From contig CM037840.1 of the NCBI GenBank assembly GCA_021234535.1, positions 21,445,059 through 21,509,058 of the forward strand: a stretch of DNA of 64,000 bases. The letters run 5' to 3'. Shown here one piece after another: positions 60,301 through 63,230 of the stretch; the first letter of the stretch is position 1, and each line of letters begins with the position of its first letter. The notes under the pieces are model-generated. The model was not told the origin of the DNA. It made no database searches and saw only the letters and a program-made list of their open reading frames with translations. The DNA comes from Stichopus chloronotus (Eukaryota; Echinodermata; Holothuroidea; Aspidochirotida; Stichopodidae). The position numbers were made by a program, and so were the translations under genes.

Positions 60301-63230
60301 TGACCATTCCTACGTACATATGTAAAAGATATCCAATAGCTCATGACTATGCTAAAGTAATACCCTCTGAGGACAAGAGTAATTTGATAAAACAAATTCG
60401 ATTAGAAATTTTTAATTCTCCGTTACTAATATTGTCGTTTCTCGAATATGTACGTCCTCCTCTTCTAATTACTTGCATATTCTATAAGTGCTAACAAGTT
60501 AGTGTGAATACGATAATTACTTAATAATTGATTACCGTTTGCCTTCATACTACTCATCCTACCGTACGCAGTACTAGTTCCGCGAACTTTGAGTACCAAG
60601 TCAAAGACATGGCAACTTACCTCTTTTGGGGGCTCTTGACTTGTGTCTAAGTGTATTTTATCTTTAATAAAGAATCGGCTCAGTGGTAAAGAATAGATGT
60701 TCCGAGAGTGTCAAATTACTGTACACACACTTTGCACAATACTGGTGTGTATAGTCACTCGATCATGACCGTAGCTCAGTATCAGAAGCTGTCATATGTC
60801 ATTATACAGGGCTCTGATCCAAAATTGAGCACTAGAGTCTAGCGATAAACTTTTCTGGCATTGTAAAAAAAAATGCTGCTAGCGGTGGTCTAAAATTTTG
60901 TGAATCTAGAATTTTTTTTTGAATGATAACTAATGTTAGCGGTTTTTCGGGAAATTTGAAAGTTATGCACATTTTTAGTAATGATTCAGAAAATGAATTC
61001 TCTATAGCCTTCATGTTTTCATTTTTAATTGTTGAAGTATTTTGTTTGTTTAAGAGGATGTTTTAAATTACATTTGAAGAAAAAGAAGAAAACGAGCCTT
61101 TTATTTGTGGAATACGAATTGCTTAAGGAAGTAGTCAATTTTTCCATATTTTGCTATGTGTTTTAATCTTAACAAATGTTGATTAACATGTCATAAATAA
61201 AATGAGTAATACCCAACAAAAGTTTGCATTTTCTGAGAGGATATATGCCTCAGCTTTTTTATAACATTTAAACTAGGTCTCTAAAAAGAGGTTGTACGAA
61301 GTTGTGAAGTGTCAAAAAGTAGGTCCAAACTAGGGCTGATTCAGCTCGCTTGCGCATTAAGAGTATACCTGTAATTTTATTACCCATAAAATTAGTGTGC
61401 TTGCGGAACTACTGACGTTACCCCTCGAATGCTTATGAGTGCAATGTTTTGGCAAATGTAACGGAATCCGACAATAGTTACTCTATTATGAAATAAATAA
61501 CTTACGGGACTAAACTAGGTATAAATTAAATAAGTTAGGCAGTTCTGTCCCTCATTTAAAATAACTTTGTGAACAAAACCATGAGTAAGTATGAGAGTTT
61601 TGAAATCAAAATTGACCTTAAAGAAAGAAACATGATTATGTAAAATTAACTAATCTTTTTTTCTCAGTTGTCACAAGCATTAACTACTGTACCATTGACT
61701 TAGTCACTCCCAAAAAAAAGTTGCACTAGAAAGGTAAGGGTATGACTCAAAAATGTGATTTAGTACGTGCATGATGTCCCGTCAAATTAATTGCGAAACT
61801 GAAAGTTTAAATGTTATCATTTATTATTTTGTGAGAAAATTGTGTAAAACTTATTAAAGAATATTTGTTACCTTCTAATGTTGTTGTAAATGAAATCCGG
61901 CTGTGCACAAATAGAGATGCTTAACGTTCTATTTAAACAGACAATGGTCATTTGAAGCTGTACAGCACATGTATACGTCTAAAAGTGCAATCGAGAAACA
62001 GGCAAGGATGCAACTATGTATATTCGATATCGTCCTCGCTTTAATAAAGAAACCGGTATTGCAAATTCTAGTCGAGAGAAGTCCACATTAGGTCCAGATT
62101 AATATCTTCAACTTTTTTCTGCAGTCGCCTGTGTGTCCGGAACGTTCGCAAATCATGAAGATGGAAAATGTGTACCTTGCCAAATAGGAAGCTATCAGGA
62201 CGAACAAGGTCAAACAACGTGCAAGCTATGTCCAAATAACACCAACACCACCGTTGAAGGTGCTAAAGGACTGAACGAATGCTATGGTAAATACTTTATA
62301 CATTTGGGTGGATGACAAATGCGAGTTATCACATTATTACGATTACTGCTTAATTTCCTGTCCATTTTATTTCTCTTATGTGAAGAACTCTGCCCACCTG
62401 GAAGTTTGTCGATGGACGGTTTGTTTGGTTGCCAGAAGTGTGCAGAAGGATGGTACCAACCTTCACCTGGGCAGACTACATGTATCAGTTGTTCGAGGGG
62501 ACTTACAACTCTTTCCATGGGAGCGACTAATGTTACCCAATGTTTCGGTAACTATCCTATCATTAACAGTCAGTAAGATTTTACAAACACGATAAACGTA
62601 AAAACGATAACGTTTGTAATGCAAAGTCATTCTGTTCGTTCAAGATCAGACTTGCTTGAAAATGAAAAGATGTAGAGAAGAATATACTACAATGCATTTG
62701 TTTCAACAGAGCCATGTCCAGCTGGTAGCTACTCTGCGTCAGGTTTAAGTCCTTGTACTCCTTGCCCTATACGTTACTATCAACCAAACAATGGACAACG
62801 TTATTGTATGATTTGTGAAGGAAGACTGACGACCATATCTGTCGGAAGTACTAACCAATCACAGTGTATTGGTAAGAATACTTGTGTAAAACTCAGTTCT
62901 TCAAATAAGTATTTTATATATGAAATAAGCATTTAAAAATTATTCAAACAATCATATAATTTTAGTCCCCTACTTGTATATCAGCTACCAGTTCTCATGC
63001 TAATGACACATCTTCTATAGATTTCAGCCACTGTTCAAGTAACCCTTGCCAAAATGGAGGCAGCTGCCAGAGCCTTATCCAAGGTTTCATTTGCAGATGT
63101 GCTCCAGGATTCATTGGTATTAACTGTGAGATCAATATCGATGAATGTGAATCACTTCCGTGTCAAAATGGGGCAACTTGCTCTGATGGAGTCAACTCTT
63201 TTTCGTGTACATGTACTGAAGGATATACAG
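5230..63230 (+). CDS. SVEP1/polydom-like multi-module extracellular protein gene (partial, spliced; individual exons listed separately)
   Basis: This entry gives the extent of the host gene in the window. In sequence I see CCP/sushi exons (many), four HYR domains, one unassigned domain, three GCC2/GCC3 (ephrin-receptor-like) modules and an EGF pair, all plus strand and all joined through phase-1 boundaries. From family knowledge, SVEP1 (polydom) has VWA, CCPs, two HYRs, CCP, an unassigned region, GCC2/GCC3 repeats, then EGFs, pentraxin and many CCPs. It is a secreted matrix/adhesion protein. The stretch from 32398 to 63230 follows this order closely; the extra CCP and HYR modules upstream look like a lineage expansion. 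No signal peptide or VWA domain is visible, so the 5' end probably lies left of the window, and the 3' end lies beyond 64000. The tandem CCP array could alternatively belong to a separate neighbouring gene. The reading frame is interrupted by a 17.75 kb transposon in the last HYR exon. Confidence 0.7.
5824..6012 (+). CDS. CCP/sushi exon 2 of the tandem array
   Basis: A 189-base, phase 1-1 exon with acceptor TTCTTCACAG and donor GTAAGT. It has six cysteines, with [15 protein letters not shown] at the start, [18 protein letters not shown] in the middle and YWTGSQPTC at the end. The Tyr before Trp and the Gly-Gly-Ser-Ser turn group it with exons 5 and 8 rather than with the Phe-Trp copies. Confidence 0.85.
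6133..6223 (+). pseudogene. Truncated CCP exon relic inside the array
   Basis: The sequence from TTAGTTGTGACATTGGCTAT to GACGATG matches the second half of the array CCP exon. The first half and the acceptor are gone, and about 24 bases are missing around the Trp-Thr-Gly region. The donor has become GTAGGT. It cannot encode a CCP fold and is most simply a deleted array unit. Confidence 0.75.
6498..6686 (+). CDS. CCP/sushi exon 3 of the tandem array
   Basis: A 189-base phase 1-1 exon with acceptor TTCACCACAG and donor GTAAGT. It starts [20 protein letters not shown] and carries [15 protein letters not shown] and [10 protein letters not shown]. It is the first copy of the homogenised ~462 bp exon-plus-intron unit. 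Confidence 0.85.
6960..7148 (+). CDS. CCP/sushi exon 4 of the tandem array
   Basis: A 189-base phase 1-1 exon with canonical sites. It differs from exon 3 by Leu in APLHG, Ser in CSIGYRL and Lys after the last cysteine. It opens the first of two 1.39 kb three-exon blocks (6960-8352); its partner is exon 7. Confidence 0.85.
7428..7616 (+). CDS. CCP/sushi exon 5 of the tandem array
   Basis: A 189-base phase 1-1 exon preceded by a longer intron type (279 bases, acceptor TTTCTCCACAG). It starts [10 protein letters not shown] and carries [20 protein letters not shown]. It is the counterpart of exon 8, from which it differs mainly around CSRNHGSRC. Confidence 0.85.
7891..8079 (+). CDS. CCP/sushi exon 6 of the tandem array
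   Basis: A 189-base phase 1-1 exon with acceptor TTCACCACAG and donor GTAAGT. It carries [18 protein letters not shown]. Its protein sequence appears identical to exon 9, which sits 1393 bases downstream, as expected from a recent three-unit duplication. Confidence 0.85.
8353..8541 (+). CDS. CCP/sushi exon 7 of the tandem array
   Basis: A 189-base phase 1-1 exon with canonical sites. It starts [10 protein letters not shown] and has CSIGYRL and a C-terminal Lys like exon 4, of which it is the block partner. It opens the second three-exon block (8353-9744). Confidence 0.85.
8821..9009 (+). CDS. CCP/sushi exon 8 of the tandem array
   Basis: A 189-base phase 1-1 exon. It is distinguished by CSTIHWSRC, which replaces the usual CSRNHGSRC, and by [15 protein letters not shown]. 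The preceding intron is nearly identical to the one before exon 5. Confidence 0.85.
9284..9472 (+). CDS. CCP/sushi exon 9 of the tandem array
   Basis: A 189-base phase 1-1 exon with acceptor TTCACCACAG and donor GTAAGT. Its translation appears identical to exon 6, including the Gly in CGIGYRL. Confidence 0.85.
9745..9933 (+). CDS. CCP/sushi exon 10 of the tandem array
   Basis: A 189-base phase 1-1 exon. Distinctive changes are CREL at the first cysteine (Arg for Pro), RCFFSCG and SEWREC (Glu for Ala). The last two are shared with exon 11, which points to a local pairwise duplication. Confidence 0.85.
10206..10394 (+). CDS. CCP/sushi exon 11 of the tandem array
   Basis: A 189-base phase 1-1 exon. 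It starts [10 protein letters not shown], shares RCFFSCG and SEWREC with exon 10, but ends with [11 protein letters not shown] like exons 2, 5 and 8. This mosaic pattern suggests gene conversion between copies. Confidence 0.85.
10668..10856 (+). CDS. CCP/sushi exon 12 of the tandem array
   Basis: A 189-base phase 1-1 exon. It starts [10 protein letters not shown] (as exon 10) and continues [15 protein letters not shown] (as exons 4 and 7). The exon ends in T rather than A before GTAAGT, changing the residue that spans the junction. Confidence 0.85.
11139..11327 (+). CDS. CCP/sushi exon 13, last intact array exon
   Basis: A 189-base phase 1-1 exon with acceptor TTTTTCTACAG and donor GTAAGT. 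It starts [10 protein letters not shown] and carries NYRSRC, CDIGYRL and FWTRRQPTC. It is the most diverged of the copies right of exon 2, in keeping with its edge position. Confidence 0.8.
12086..12750. repeat. Degenerate ~270-295 bp tandem repeat, GACC-rich
   Basis: The string TACATTTTGAC recurs at about 12104, 12376 and 12670. Each time it is followed by matching text including a GTCACCTATCT-like or CAGATCACC segment and a GGAGTTGCGGACGC-like segment. The first two units are nearly complete and the third is partial. Confidence 0.75.
13060..13250 (+). pseudogene. Decayed intron portion of a CCP array unit
   Basis: The segment with GGAAAGGAAGTCAAG, TGCAGTCCTTAAAA, TTTCAAAATATTTAGCA and AGGTTTCGATTTG aligns in order with the longer array introns before exons 5, 8 and 13. 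No CCP exon follows it at the expected place, so it marks a unit whose coding part has been lost. Confidence 0.5.
14573..14742 (+). pseudogene. CCP exon pseudo-copy with in-frame stop
   Basis: From CTCGGCACCTTCTCATGGAA to CCCACTTGCCAAC this matches an array CCP exon and still has a GTAAGT donor. The 5' end with the first cysteine and acceptor is scrambled. The codon for the fifth cysteine is TGA (14682-14684). The following intron resembles the one after exon 1, so this and exon 1 probably bounded an older, larger array. Confidence 0.8.
14743..19685. other. Long non-coding interval (probable intron)
   Basis: No exon with a recognisable domain is present. It contains the (TA)n tract at 15317-15407. 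The open frames at 15644-15841, 16349-16579 and 18181-18402 match no module and lack convincing splice pairs. Confidence 0.45.
15317..15407. repeat. (TA)n microsatellite
   Basis: An uninterrupted AT dinucleotide tract of about 90 bases. Confidence 0.95.
19686..19886 (+). pseudogene. CCP exon with a single in-frame stop
   Basis: After TTTGCAG the phase-1 frame reads [19 protein letters not shown], then a TAA at 19751-19753, then [23 protein letters not shown] and [12 protein letters not shown]. That is a complete six-cysteine CCP apart from the stop. A GTGAAC donor in phase 1 follows. Everything else (length 201, sites, phase) is intact, so this is a recent pseudoexon, a null allele or a base error. 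Confidence 0.7.
20081..20176 (+). CDS. Candidate orphan first exon resembling the start of a SAM domain
   Basis: ATG at 20081 directly follows an in-frame TAG and opens 32 codons, including [20 protein letters not shown], ending at a GTATGT donor in phase 0. The W-x2-L-x-L-P pattern resembles the first helices of a SAM domain. The splice point falls near where the accessory gene of the large transposon splits its SAM domain. It could be a relic of a related element's accessory gene. I found no continuing exon, so this remains tentative. Confidence 0.25.
20650..20838 (+). CDS. CCP/sushi exon, diverged
   Basis: A 189-base phase 1-1 exon with acceptor TTTTTCCCACCAG and donor GTAAAT. It contains [44 protein letters not shown]: six cysteines in CCP spacing with the Trp before the last cysteine. 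It is clearly a different subtype from the tandem array. Confidence 0.85.
20878..21231. repeat. 177 bp direct tandem duplication
   Basis: ACAACTCAG(A/C)AAATAGG starts at 20878 and again at 21055. The two 177-base copies differ at only a few positions, and both end in a TATA run. The second copy leads straight into the long (TA)n tract, suggesting repeat-mediated slippage or recombination. Confidence 0.9.
21232..21320. repeat. (TA)n microsatellite
   Basis: A TA dinucleotide tract that follows directly on the 177 bp duplication. Confidence 0.95.
21321..23922. other. Non-coding interval (probable intron)
   Basis: No domain-bearing frame was found. A fragment of GACC-type repeat is recognisable near 21950-22170. 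Opposed open frames at 23560-23892 and 23592-23783 have no recognisable product. Confidence 0.4.
23923..24036 (+). pseudogene. Possible CCP exon relic
   Basis: After TGTTCCACAG the phase-1 frame reads [18 protein letters not shown] before a TAA. The Gly-Thr-Leu, Cys-x-x-Gly-Tyr and following Cys match the middle of a CCP, but the first and last cysteines and the donor are missing. It may be coincidence. Confidence 0.25.
24218..24353 (+). CDS. HYR domain 1, first exon
   Basis: After CTTTTCAG the frame reads [13 protein letters not shown], then [18 protein letters not shown], the Cys-Pro, Trp and D-N-S-G landmarks of the N-terminal half of a HYR domain. It enters in phase 1 and ends in phase 2 before GTCAAA. 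HYR modules are immunoglobulin-like and accompany CCPs in SVEP1 and related adhesion proteins. Confidence 0.8.
25652..25773 (+). CDS. HYR domain 1, second exon
   Basis: After CTTTGGATAG the frame reads [38 protein letters not shown] and ends at G/GTAAAT in phase 1. A-T-D-x-S-G-N-x-A-x-C is the classical C-terminal HYR signature. Joined with 24218-24353 it gives 86 residues, the normal HYR length. Confidence 0.85.
25983..26168 (+). CDS. CCP/sushi exon
   Basis: A 186-base phase 1-1 exon, acceptor TTACCCGTAG, donor GTGAGT. It reads [37 protein letters not shown] and YWTGEVTAC: a six-cysteine CCP. It lies 209 bases after the HYR 1 second exon. Confidence 0.85.
26496..26687 (+). CDS. CCP/sushi exon
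   Basis: A 192-base phase 1-1 exon with acceptor TTTATTTTAG and donor GTATGT. It reads [49 protein letters not shown]. All six CCP cysteines and the conserved Trp are present. Confidence 0.85.
26775..27129. mobile_element. MITE with perfect 22 bp terminal inverted repeats
   Basis: TTTAAAGGGAAATAGGGCGTTT at 26775-26796 is exactly inverted at 27108-27129. The 355-base unit has no coding capacity. The TTTAAA at each tip may be part of the target duplication, so the superfamily is left open. It sits in an intron. Confidence 0.75.
27130..28408. other. Non-coding interval (intron)
   Basis: I see no exon or clear repeat here. The open frame at 27143-27448 has no recognisable domain. Confidence 0.4.
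28409..29030. repeat. Dispersed duplicated block, copy 2 (short form)
   Basis: Homologous in the same orientation to 3777-4990, but without the ~600 bases found at about 4017-4634 there. The junction in this copy reads TTTTTAGGTAAGATTACCACTG. No coding content. Confidence 0.7.
29416..29616 (+). CDS. CCP/sushi exon, longer variant
   Basis: A 201-base phase 1-1 exon, acceptor TATTTTTCAG, donor GTGAGG. It reads [36 protein letters not shown] and [17 protein letters not shown]. It carries a seventh cysteine (PLC) compared with its neighbours. Confidence 0.8.
29617..31861. other. Non-coding interval (intron)
   Basis: No exon found. A short CA/ACACGC-rich stretch near 30997-31040 resembles the one near 12780-12830. 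Confidence 0.4.
31862..32104 (+). CDS. HYR domain 2, single exon
   Basis: A 243-base phase 1-1 exon, acceptor TTTCTCCTCAG, donor GTAAGA. It reads [20 protein letters not shown], then [20 protein letters not shown] and CHSYIEV. The W, x-D-N, G-x-Y-x-V and A-T-D-x-A-G-N landmarks are all present. Unlike HYR 1 and HYR 3, it has no internal intron. Confidence 0.9.
32398..32586 (+). CDS. CCP/sushi exon
   Basis: A 189-base phase 1-1 exon, acceptor TCTTTAACAG, donor GTAGTC. It reads [35 protein letters not shown] and [10 protein letters not shown]. It starts the run of modules whose order matches SVEP1. Confidence 0.9.
32857..33075 (+). CDS. CCP/sushi exon, longer variant
   Basis: A 219-base phase 1-1 exon, acceptor TTGAAAATGCAG, donor GTGAGA. 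It reads [50 protein letters not shown]. An extra cysteine sits in GCACEVHC, and the loop before it is lengthened. Confidence 0.85.
33076..33959. other. Non-coding interval with (GT)n
   Basis: An intronic stretch with a GT-rich tract at about 33357-33391. No exon was found; the open frames here are low-complexity. Confidence 0.4.
33960..36380. repeat. Degenerate tandem repeat array with GGTCAAAGGTCA-type motifs
   Basis: Text of the form TATCTCAAGAAGTGTAA, a CATATT-like segment, a GTAGATGAT-like segment, then AGGTCAAAGGT(C/G)A and a GAGGTCACCA-like segment recurs along the interval at irregular 100-200 base steps, for example around 34045, 34180, 34380, 34745, 34885 and 35100. Related units occur at about 1990-2250 and 63680-63960. 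No coding content. A T-to-G homopolymer junction lies at about 36248-36274. Confidence 0.7.
36759..36886 (+). CDS. HYR domain 3, first exon
   Basis: After TTAACCCCAG the frame reads [15 protein letters not shown], then [18 protein letters not shown], ending at GTGAGG in phase 0. The Pro-Pro start, Cys-Pro and D-N-S-G mark the first half of a HYR domain. The Trp usual before the D-N-S-G segment is replaced by Phe. Confidence 0.85.
37644..37767 (+). CDS. HYR domain 3, second exon
   Basis: After CATTTTCCAG the phase-0 frame reads [18 protein letters not shown], then [19 protein letters not shown] and G/GTATCA in phase 1. Joined with the first exon it gives an 84-residue HYR. Confidence 0.85.
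38232..38471 (+). CDS. HYR domain 4 exon, interrupted by a transposon
   Basis: After GATTAAAATAG the frame reads [34 protein letters not shown] and [17 protein letters not shown], then SQCQFTIH, a near-complete HYR. At 38472 the sequence passes into the terminal inverted repeat of the 17.75 kb element, and the frame meets TAA at 38477-38479. Removing the element and one TA copy restores ATTCATATAGAGT/GTAAGA, a phase-1 donor, and an exon of 246 bases. The exon is therefore complete except that its last bases now lie at 56222-56229. Confidence 0.85.
38472..38806. repeat. Left terminal/subterminal region with a 46 bp inverted repeat
   Basis: TTACCCAGCCGTTGG... at 38508-38553 is inverted at 38720-38765 with a single mismatch over 46 bases. 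The intervening ~166 bases are filled with GCCCAAC/GTTGGGC words. Such subterminal words are where accessory proteins of plant CACTA elements bind; that role here is inference. The right end lacks the long palindrome. Confidence 0.85.
38807..40796 (-). other. Probable 3' untranslated and terminal region of the accessory gene
   Basis: There is no open frame of interest on either strand. Minus-strand AATAAA words lie at 38863-38868 and 40168-40173, downstream of the accessory stop codon, and are candidate polyadenylation signals. Confidence 0.4.
40797..41117 (-). CDS. Transposon accessory gene, last coding exon
   Basis: On the minus strand, after CTTTACAG, the phase-0 frame reads [39 protein letters not shown] and [15 protein letters not shown], ending with TGA at 40797-40799. 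This C-terminal region resembles second-ORF proteins commonly found beside CMC-type transposases in animals. Its function is unknown. Confidence 0.75.
   Translation of the reverse strand, partial: DVTSVEQYCTDIDKKDRPQPFVLCLGSNKLMPQQSFVIIERCPIVQSSLMSAIDFCFKCHYVFDISYQPQCKEAWEFLQSEIYDLGSVVNSSISMFRSFVTNQASG
41118..42960 (-). other. Intron of the accessory gene
   Basis: Bounded by GTAAGT (read on the minus strand at 42959-42960) and ACAG at 41118-41121. It contains C and G homopolymers near 41451 and 41890. I see no further gene. Confidence 0.6.
42961..43076 (-). CDS. Transposon accessory gene, internal exon
   Basis: A 116-base exon entering in phase 1 and leaving in phase 0, acceptor TTTCTTGCAG, donor GTAAGT. 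It reads [18 protein letters not shown], then [13 protein letters not shown]. It joins in frame to the exons either side. Confidence 0.75.
44548..44707 (-). CDS. Transposon accessory gene, internal exon
   Basis: A 160-base exon, phase 0 in and phase 1 out, acceptor TTCCAATACAG, donor GTAAGT. It reads [20 protein letters not shown], then [12 protein letters not shown]. The D-F-x-I-L/W spacing is typical of the conserved core of this accessory family. Confidence 0.8.
45227..45420 (-). CDS. Transposon accessory gene, internal exon
   Basis: A 194-base exon, phase 1 in and phase 0 out, acceptor GCTTTTCCAG, donor GTGAGC. It reads [39 protein letters not shown] and LDPGM. Trp-Leu followed later by Y-P-R-L-x-D is a conserved landmark in such proteins. 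Confidence 0.8.
45755..46180. mobile_element. Possible small hAT-like element nested in the transposon
   Basis: The left tip CAGGGGCATCACTAGA and the right tip, reverse-complemented, CAGTGGCGTCGTGCCC both fit the hAT-type CAGNGGCG terminus. The 8-base flanks do not match convincingly, so the target duplication is decayed or the limits are off. It lies in an accessory-gene intron. Confidence 0.4.
46609..46777 (-). CDS. Transposon accessory gene, internal exon, basic segment
   Basis: A 169-base exon, phase 0 in and phase 1 out, acceptor AATATATTTAG, donor GTGAAA. It reads [20 protein letters not shown], then [14 protein letters not shown]. The basic stretch could bind nucleic acid or act as a nuclear localisation signal (inference). 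Confidence 0.8.
47473..47557 (-). CDS. Transposon accessory gene, internal exon
   Basis: An 85-base exon, phase 2 in and phase 0 out, acceptor TCACTCGACAG, donor GTGAGT. It reads [17 protein letters not shown], then [11 protein letters not shown]. The A-x-A-I-V-x-A-F-P motif followed by a Gly is characteristic of this accessory family. Confidence 0.8.
48203..48745. mobile_element. MITE-like element nested in the transposon
   Basis: GAGTGGGGCACAGTGGATCA at 48206-48225 is perfectly inverted at 48721-48740, and the repeat extends to GGGAGAGTGGGG versus GGGAAGAGTGGGG at the tips. The related words TCCACTGTAC and CACAGTGGATCG occur just to the right (48871-48914). No clear target duplication. It lies in an accessory-gene intron. 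Confidence 0.7.
49443..49585 (-). CDS. Transposon accessory gene, internal exon
   Basis: A 143-base exon, phase 0 in and phase 2 out, acceptor TTTGCCTGCAG, donor GTAAGT. It reads [19 protein letters not shown], then [20 protein letters not shown]. The R-R-x-L-V-x-x-x-V-x-x-L-x-E-K-x-G pattern is the best-known landmark of animal CMC accessory proteins. Confidence 0.8.
49808..50474. mobile_element. Non-autonomous hAT-like element with perfect 8 bp target duplication
   Basis: The octamer CGTTCAGC flanks both sides (49800-49807 and 50475-50482). The tips are CAGTGGCGGCACCAGG and, reverse-complemented on the right, CAGGGGCGACACCAAG, the CAGNGGCG type of hAT termini. The 667-base interior has G homopolymers and no coding capacity. 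It inserted into an accessory-gene intron of the larger element, so it is younger than that element. Confidence 0.85.
50583..50849 (-). CDS. Transposon accessory gene, linker exon
   Basis: A 267-base phase 0-0 exon, acceptor TGTCTTCTAG, donor GTGAGT. It is rich in Ser, Glu, Asp and Pro (for example [19 protein letters not shown] and [15 protein letters not shown]) and probably forms a disordered linker between the SAM domain and the conserved core. Confidence 0.75.
51488..54028 (-). CDS. CMC (CACTA/EnSpm)-like DDE transposase, intact 846 codons
   Basis: This single uninterrupted frame is the largest in the window. It would cut and join the element at its termini in the nucleus. Residues ~9-66 hold two Cys/His zinc-finger-like motifs (CFKC with HLKHSH; CSQNGC with RHILSYH). 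An acidic stretch follows at ~97-108. Candidate catalytic landmarks are the D-D pair in [13 protein letters not shown] (~310), [14 protein letters not shown] (Asp ~404), the CRFCK pair (~424-427), [10 protein letters not shown] (~486), and the Glu of [12 protein letters not shown] (~654); D-x-M-H and F-E-x-K-H are typical of CMC-type transposases. An Asp-rich run lies at ~755-765. The ORF sits inside an intron of the accessory gene, on the same strand, about 30 bases downstream of a SAM exon. Which Asp residues form the active site is not settled here. Confidence 0.85.
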   Translation of the reverse strand: MLKKMGFKCFKCLKVVEGDLKLFFFHLKHSHLIHERSHTNIICSQNGCCSEFLRLSSYKRHILSYHRNLFQARQNLNLENGNAEYNADQEAVLPDHEEMEMGEEEEEHFHETIGDLKDMAAVFVAKLKAYSALPTSVIDQVITDVGEIMSHVMSYIKRKLDIIAEQTPRHFMEEVPVLVDLRGQLLSDIHDLSNPFIDLLSEYKRNDYFKQKGALILPEEKLLGHTLTPAVDKSTGNAIQIQQKDTFQYIPLQQILKKHLEQPGIMTAIQNFPGSRDDNSICSFKDGLFYKESWNDNSKNPLIPLLIYTDDFETANPLGSRKGVHKQFTVYCSVLSLPQEYQAQLEHIHLVALGNSKYVSKYVLDTFFKCIIEDLENMYSNGIYLDCNDYKGLVYPKLFQVIGDNLALNPLLGFAGSFTANYFCRFCKMFKTVSHTAIEEDSGLLRNRENIQEDITTATPSETGVWRSSVLNQLSYYHVGDNFAADIMHDFLEGVAPKEVKLVIGALIDHGCFTLEELNKILCFSYGFKDKDNRPSTFSASSIQNPGGPSGRKAAQMACLVRFLPLIIGDKVPLGSDYWEVLLTLFEIIKIVGAPSITIEGSIYLQTLVKEHHRLYLMKFRDQHLTPKQYFMIHYHRIIQVLGPLNQYSCMRFEGKHKPLKNYARLCNNYQNIAKTLAHKHQTNQSYKYLLQKPLSEHQFDLFDQSVVELSSLEAARTVSQELDIPIDEFVSIASRVEVFGCEFRLGSMIMMSSDTDDDNDDDDDPLFSQIISMIVHMNNIYFVGRDWQTMFYERHYQAYAVRPRTSAQFHVYSPGNLLEFRPLHAAQSHDAKENMFYISCRYRSL
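54058..54167 (-). CDS. Transposon accessory gene, SAM domain second half
   Basis: A 110-base exon, phase 1 in and phase 0 out, acceptor TTTCTTTCAG, donor GTACGT. It reads [19 protein letters not shown], then [12 protein letters not shown], the C-terminal helices of a sterile alpha motif. SAM domains mediate self-association, which could bridge transposon ends (inference). The next exon by frame is 50583-50849, so the transposase ORF lies between. Confidence 0.8.
55025..55146. repeat. Long hairpin with ~56-base arms and a repeated 18-mer
   Basis: GCAACATTCGTGAAATATTT... (55025-55080) is inverted at 55091-55146 with few mismatches and a ~10-base loop. Its core word GCAGGGCCTATTTCGAGA recurs at 55325-55343 (inverted) and 55460-55477 (direct). 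It lies in the 5' region of the transposon genes and is not explained by coding. Confidence 0.85.
55757..55829 (-). CDS. Transposon accessory gene, SAM domain first half (5'-most exon found)
   Basis: The frame reads [20 protein letters not shown] then FK and ends in phase 1 at GTGAGA. Joined to 54058-54167 it completes a SAM domain. An in-frame TAG at 55830-55832 (read on the minus strand) marks the left limit; I placed an acceptor there (GAATTTAG). The start codon was not identified and may be in an upstream exon. Confidence 0.65.
56222..56229 (+). CDS. Displaced 3' end of the HYR 4 exon
   Basis: TA (duplicated target) plus TAGAGT, followed by GTAAGA. These are the last bases and donor of the exon begun at 38232, moved 17.75 kb downstream by the insertion. 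Without the element the frame is H-I-E plus one base, phase 1. Confidence 0.75.
56230..56836. other. Intron between HYR 4 and the next CCP
   Basis: No feature is visible beyond the splice sites (GTAAGA at 56230, ACACACAG ending at 56836). Confidence 0.6.
56837..57019 (+). CDS. CCP/sushi exon
   Basis: A 183-base phase 1-1 exon, donor GTAAGT. It reads [50 protein letters not shown]. It corresponds by position to the CCP that follows the HYR pair in SVEP1. Confidence 0.9.
57020..58555. other. Intron
   Basis: No exon found. It contains G and C homopolymers near 57842 and 58040. Confidence 0.5.
58556..59122 (+). CDS. Unassigned ~189-residue extracellular domain with Lys/Asn-rich insert
   Basis: A 567-base phase 1-1 exon, acceptor CCCGTTTAAG, donor GTGAGT. 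It starts [20 protein letters not shown], contains [14 protein letters not shown] and [20 protein letters not shown], and ends [16 protein letters not shown], which leads into the first GCC2/GCC3 repeat. SVEP1 has a region of similar size and position without a named Pfam-type fold, as far as I know. About residues 70-95 are a run of Lys, Asn and Arg ([18 protein letters not shown]), unusual for a folded secreted domain; it might bind polyanionic matrix or be a protease-sensitive site (inference). Confidence 0.75.
59123..62124. other. 3 kb intron
   Basis: I find no exon or well-defined repeat between these coding exons. Scattered open frames on both strands lack domains. Confidence 0.5.
62125..62286 (+). 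CDS. GCC2/GCC3 (ephrin-receptor-like) module 1
   Basis: A 162-base phase 1-1 exon, acceptor TTTTTTCTGCAG, donor GTAAAT. It reads [32 protein letters not shown] and GLNEC. C-x2-C, G-x-Y-Q-x4-G-Q-x2-C-x2-C is the module signature. Confidence 0.9.
62386..62547 (+). CDS. GCC2/GCC3 module 2
   Basis: A 162-base phase 1-1 exon, acceptor CTTATGTGAAG (a weak site), donor GTAACT. It reads [33 protein letters not shown] and NVTQC. Confidence 0.9.
62710..62871 (+). CDS. GCC2/GCC3 module 3
   Basis: A 162-base phase 1-1 exon, acceptor TTTCAACAG, donor GTAAGA. It reads [33 protein letters not shown] and TNQSQC. The three modules have identical length and phase. Confidence 0.9.
63021..63230 (+). CDS. EGF-like module plus most of a calcium-binding EGF
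   Basis: A 210-base phase 1-1 exon, acceptor TCTTCTATAG, donor GTATGT. The first EGF is complete ([28 protein letters not shown]). The second starts with the calcium-binding signature NIDEC and runs through [15 protein letters not shown], its last cysteine lying on the next exon outside the window. Confidence 0.9.
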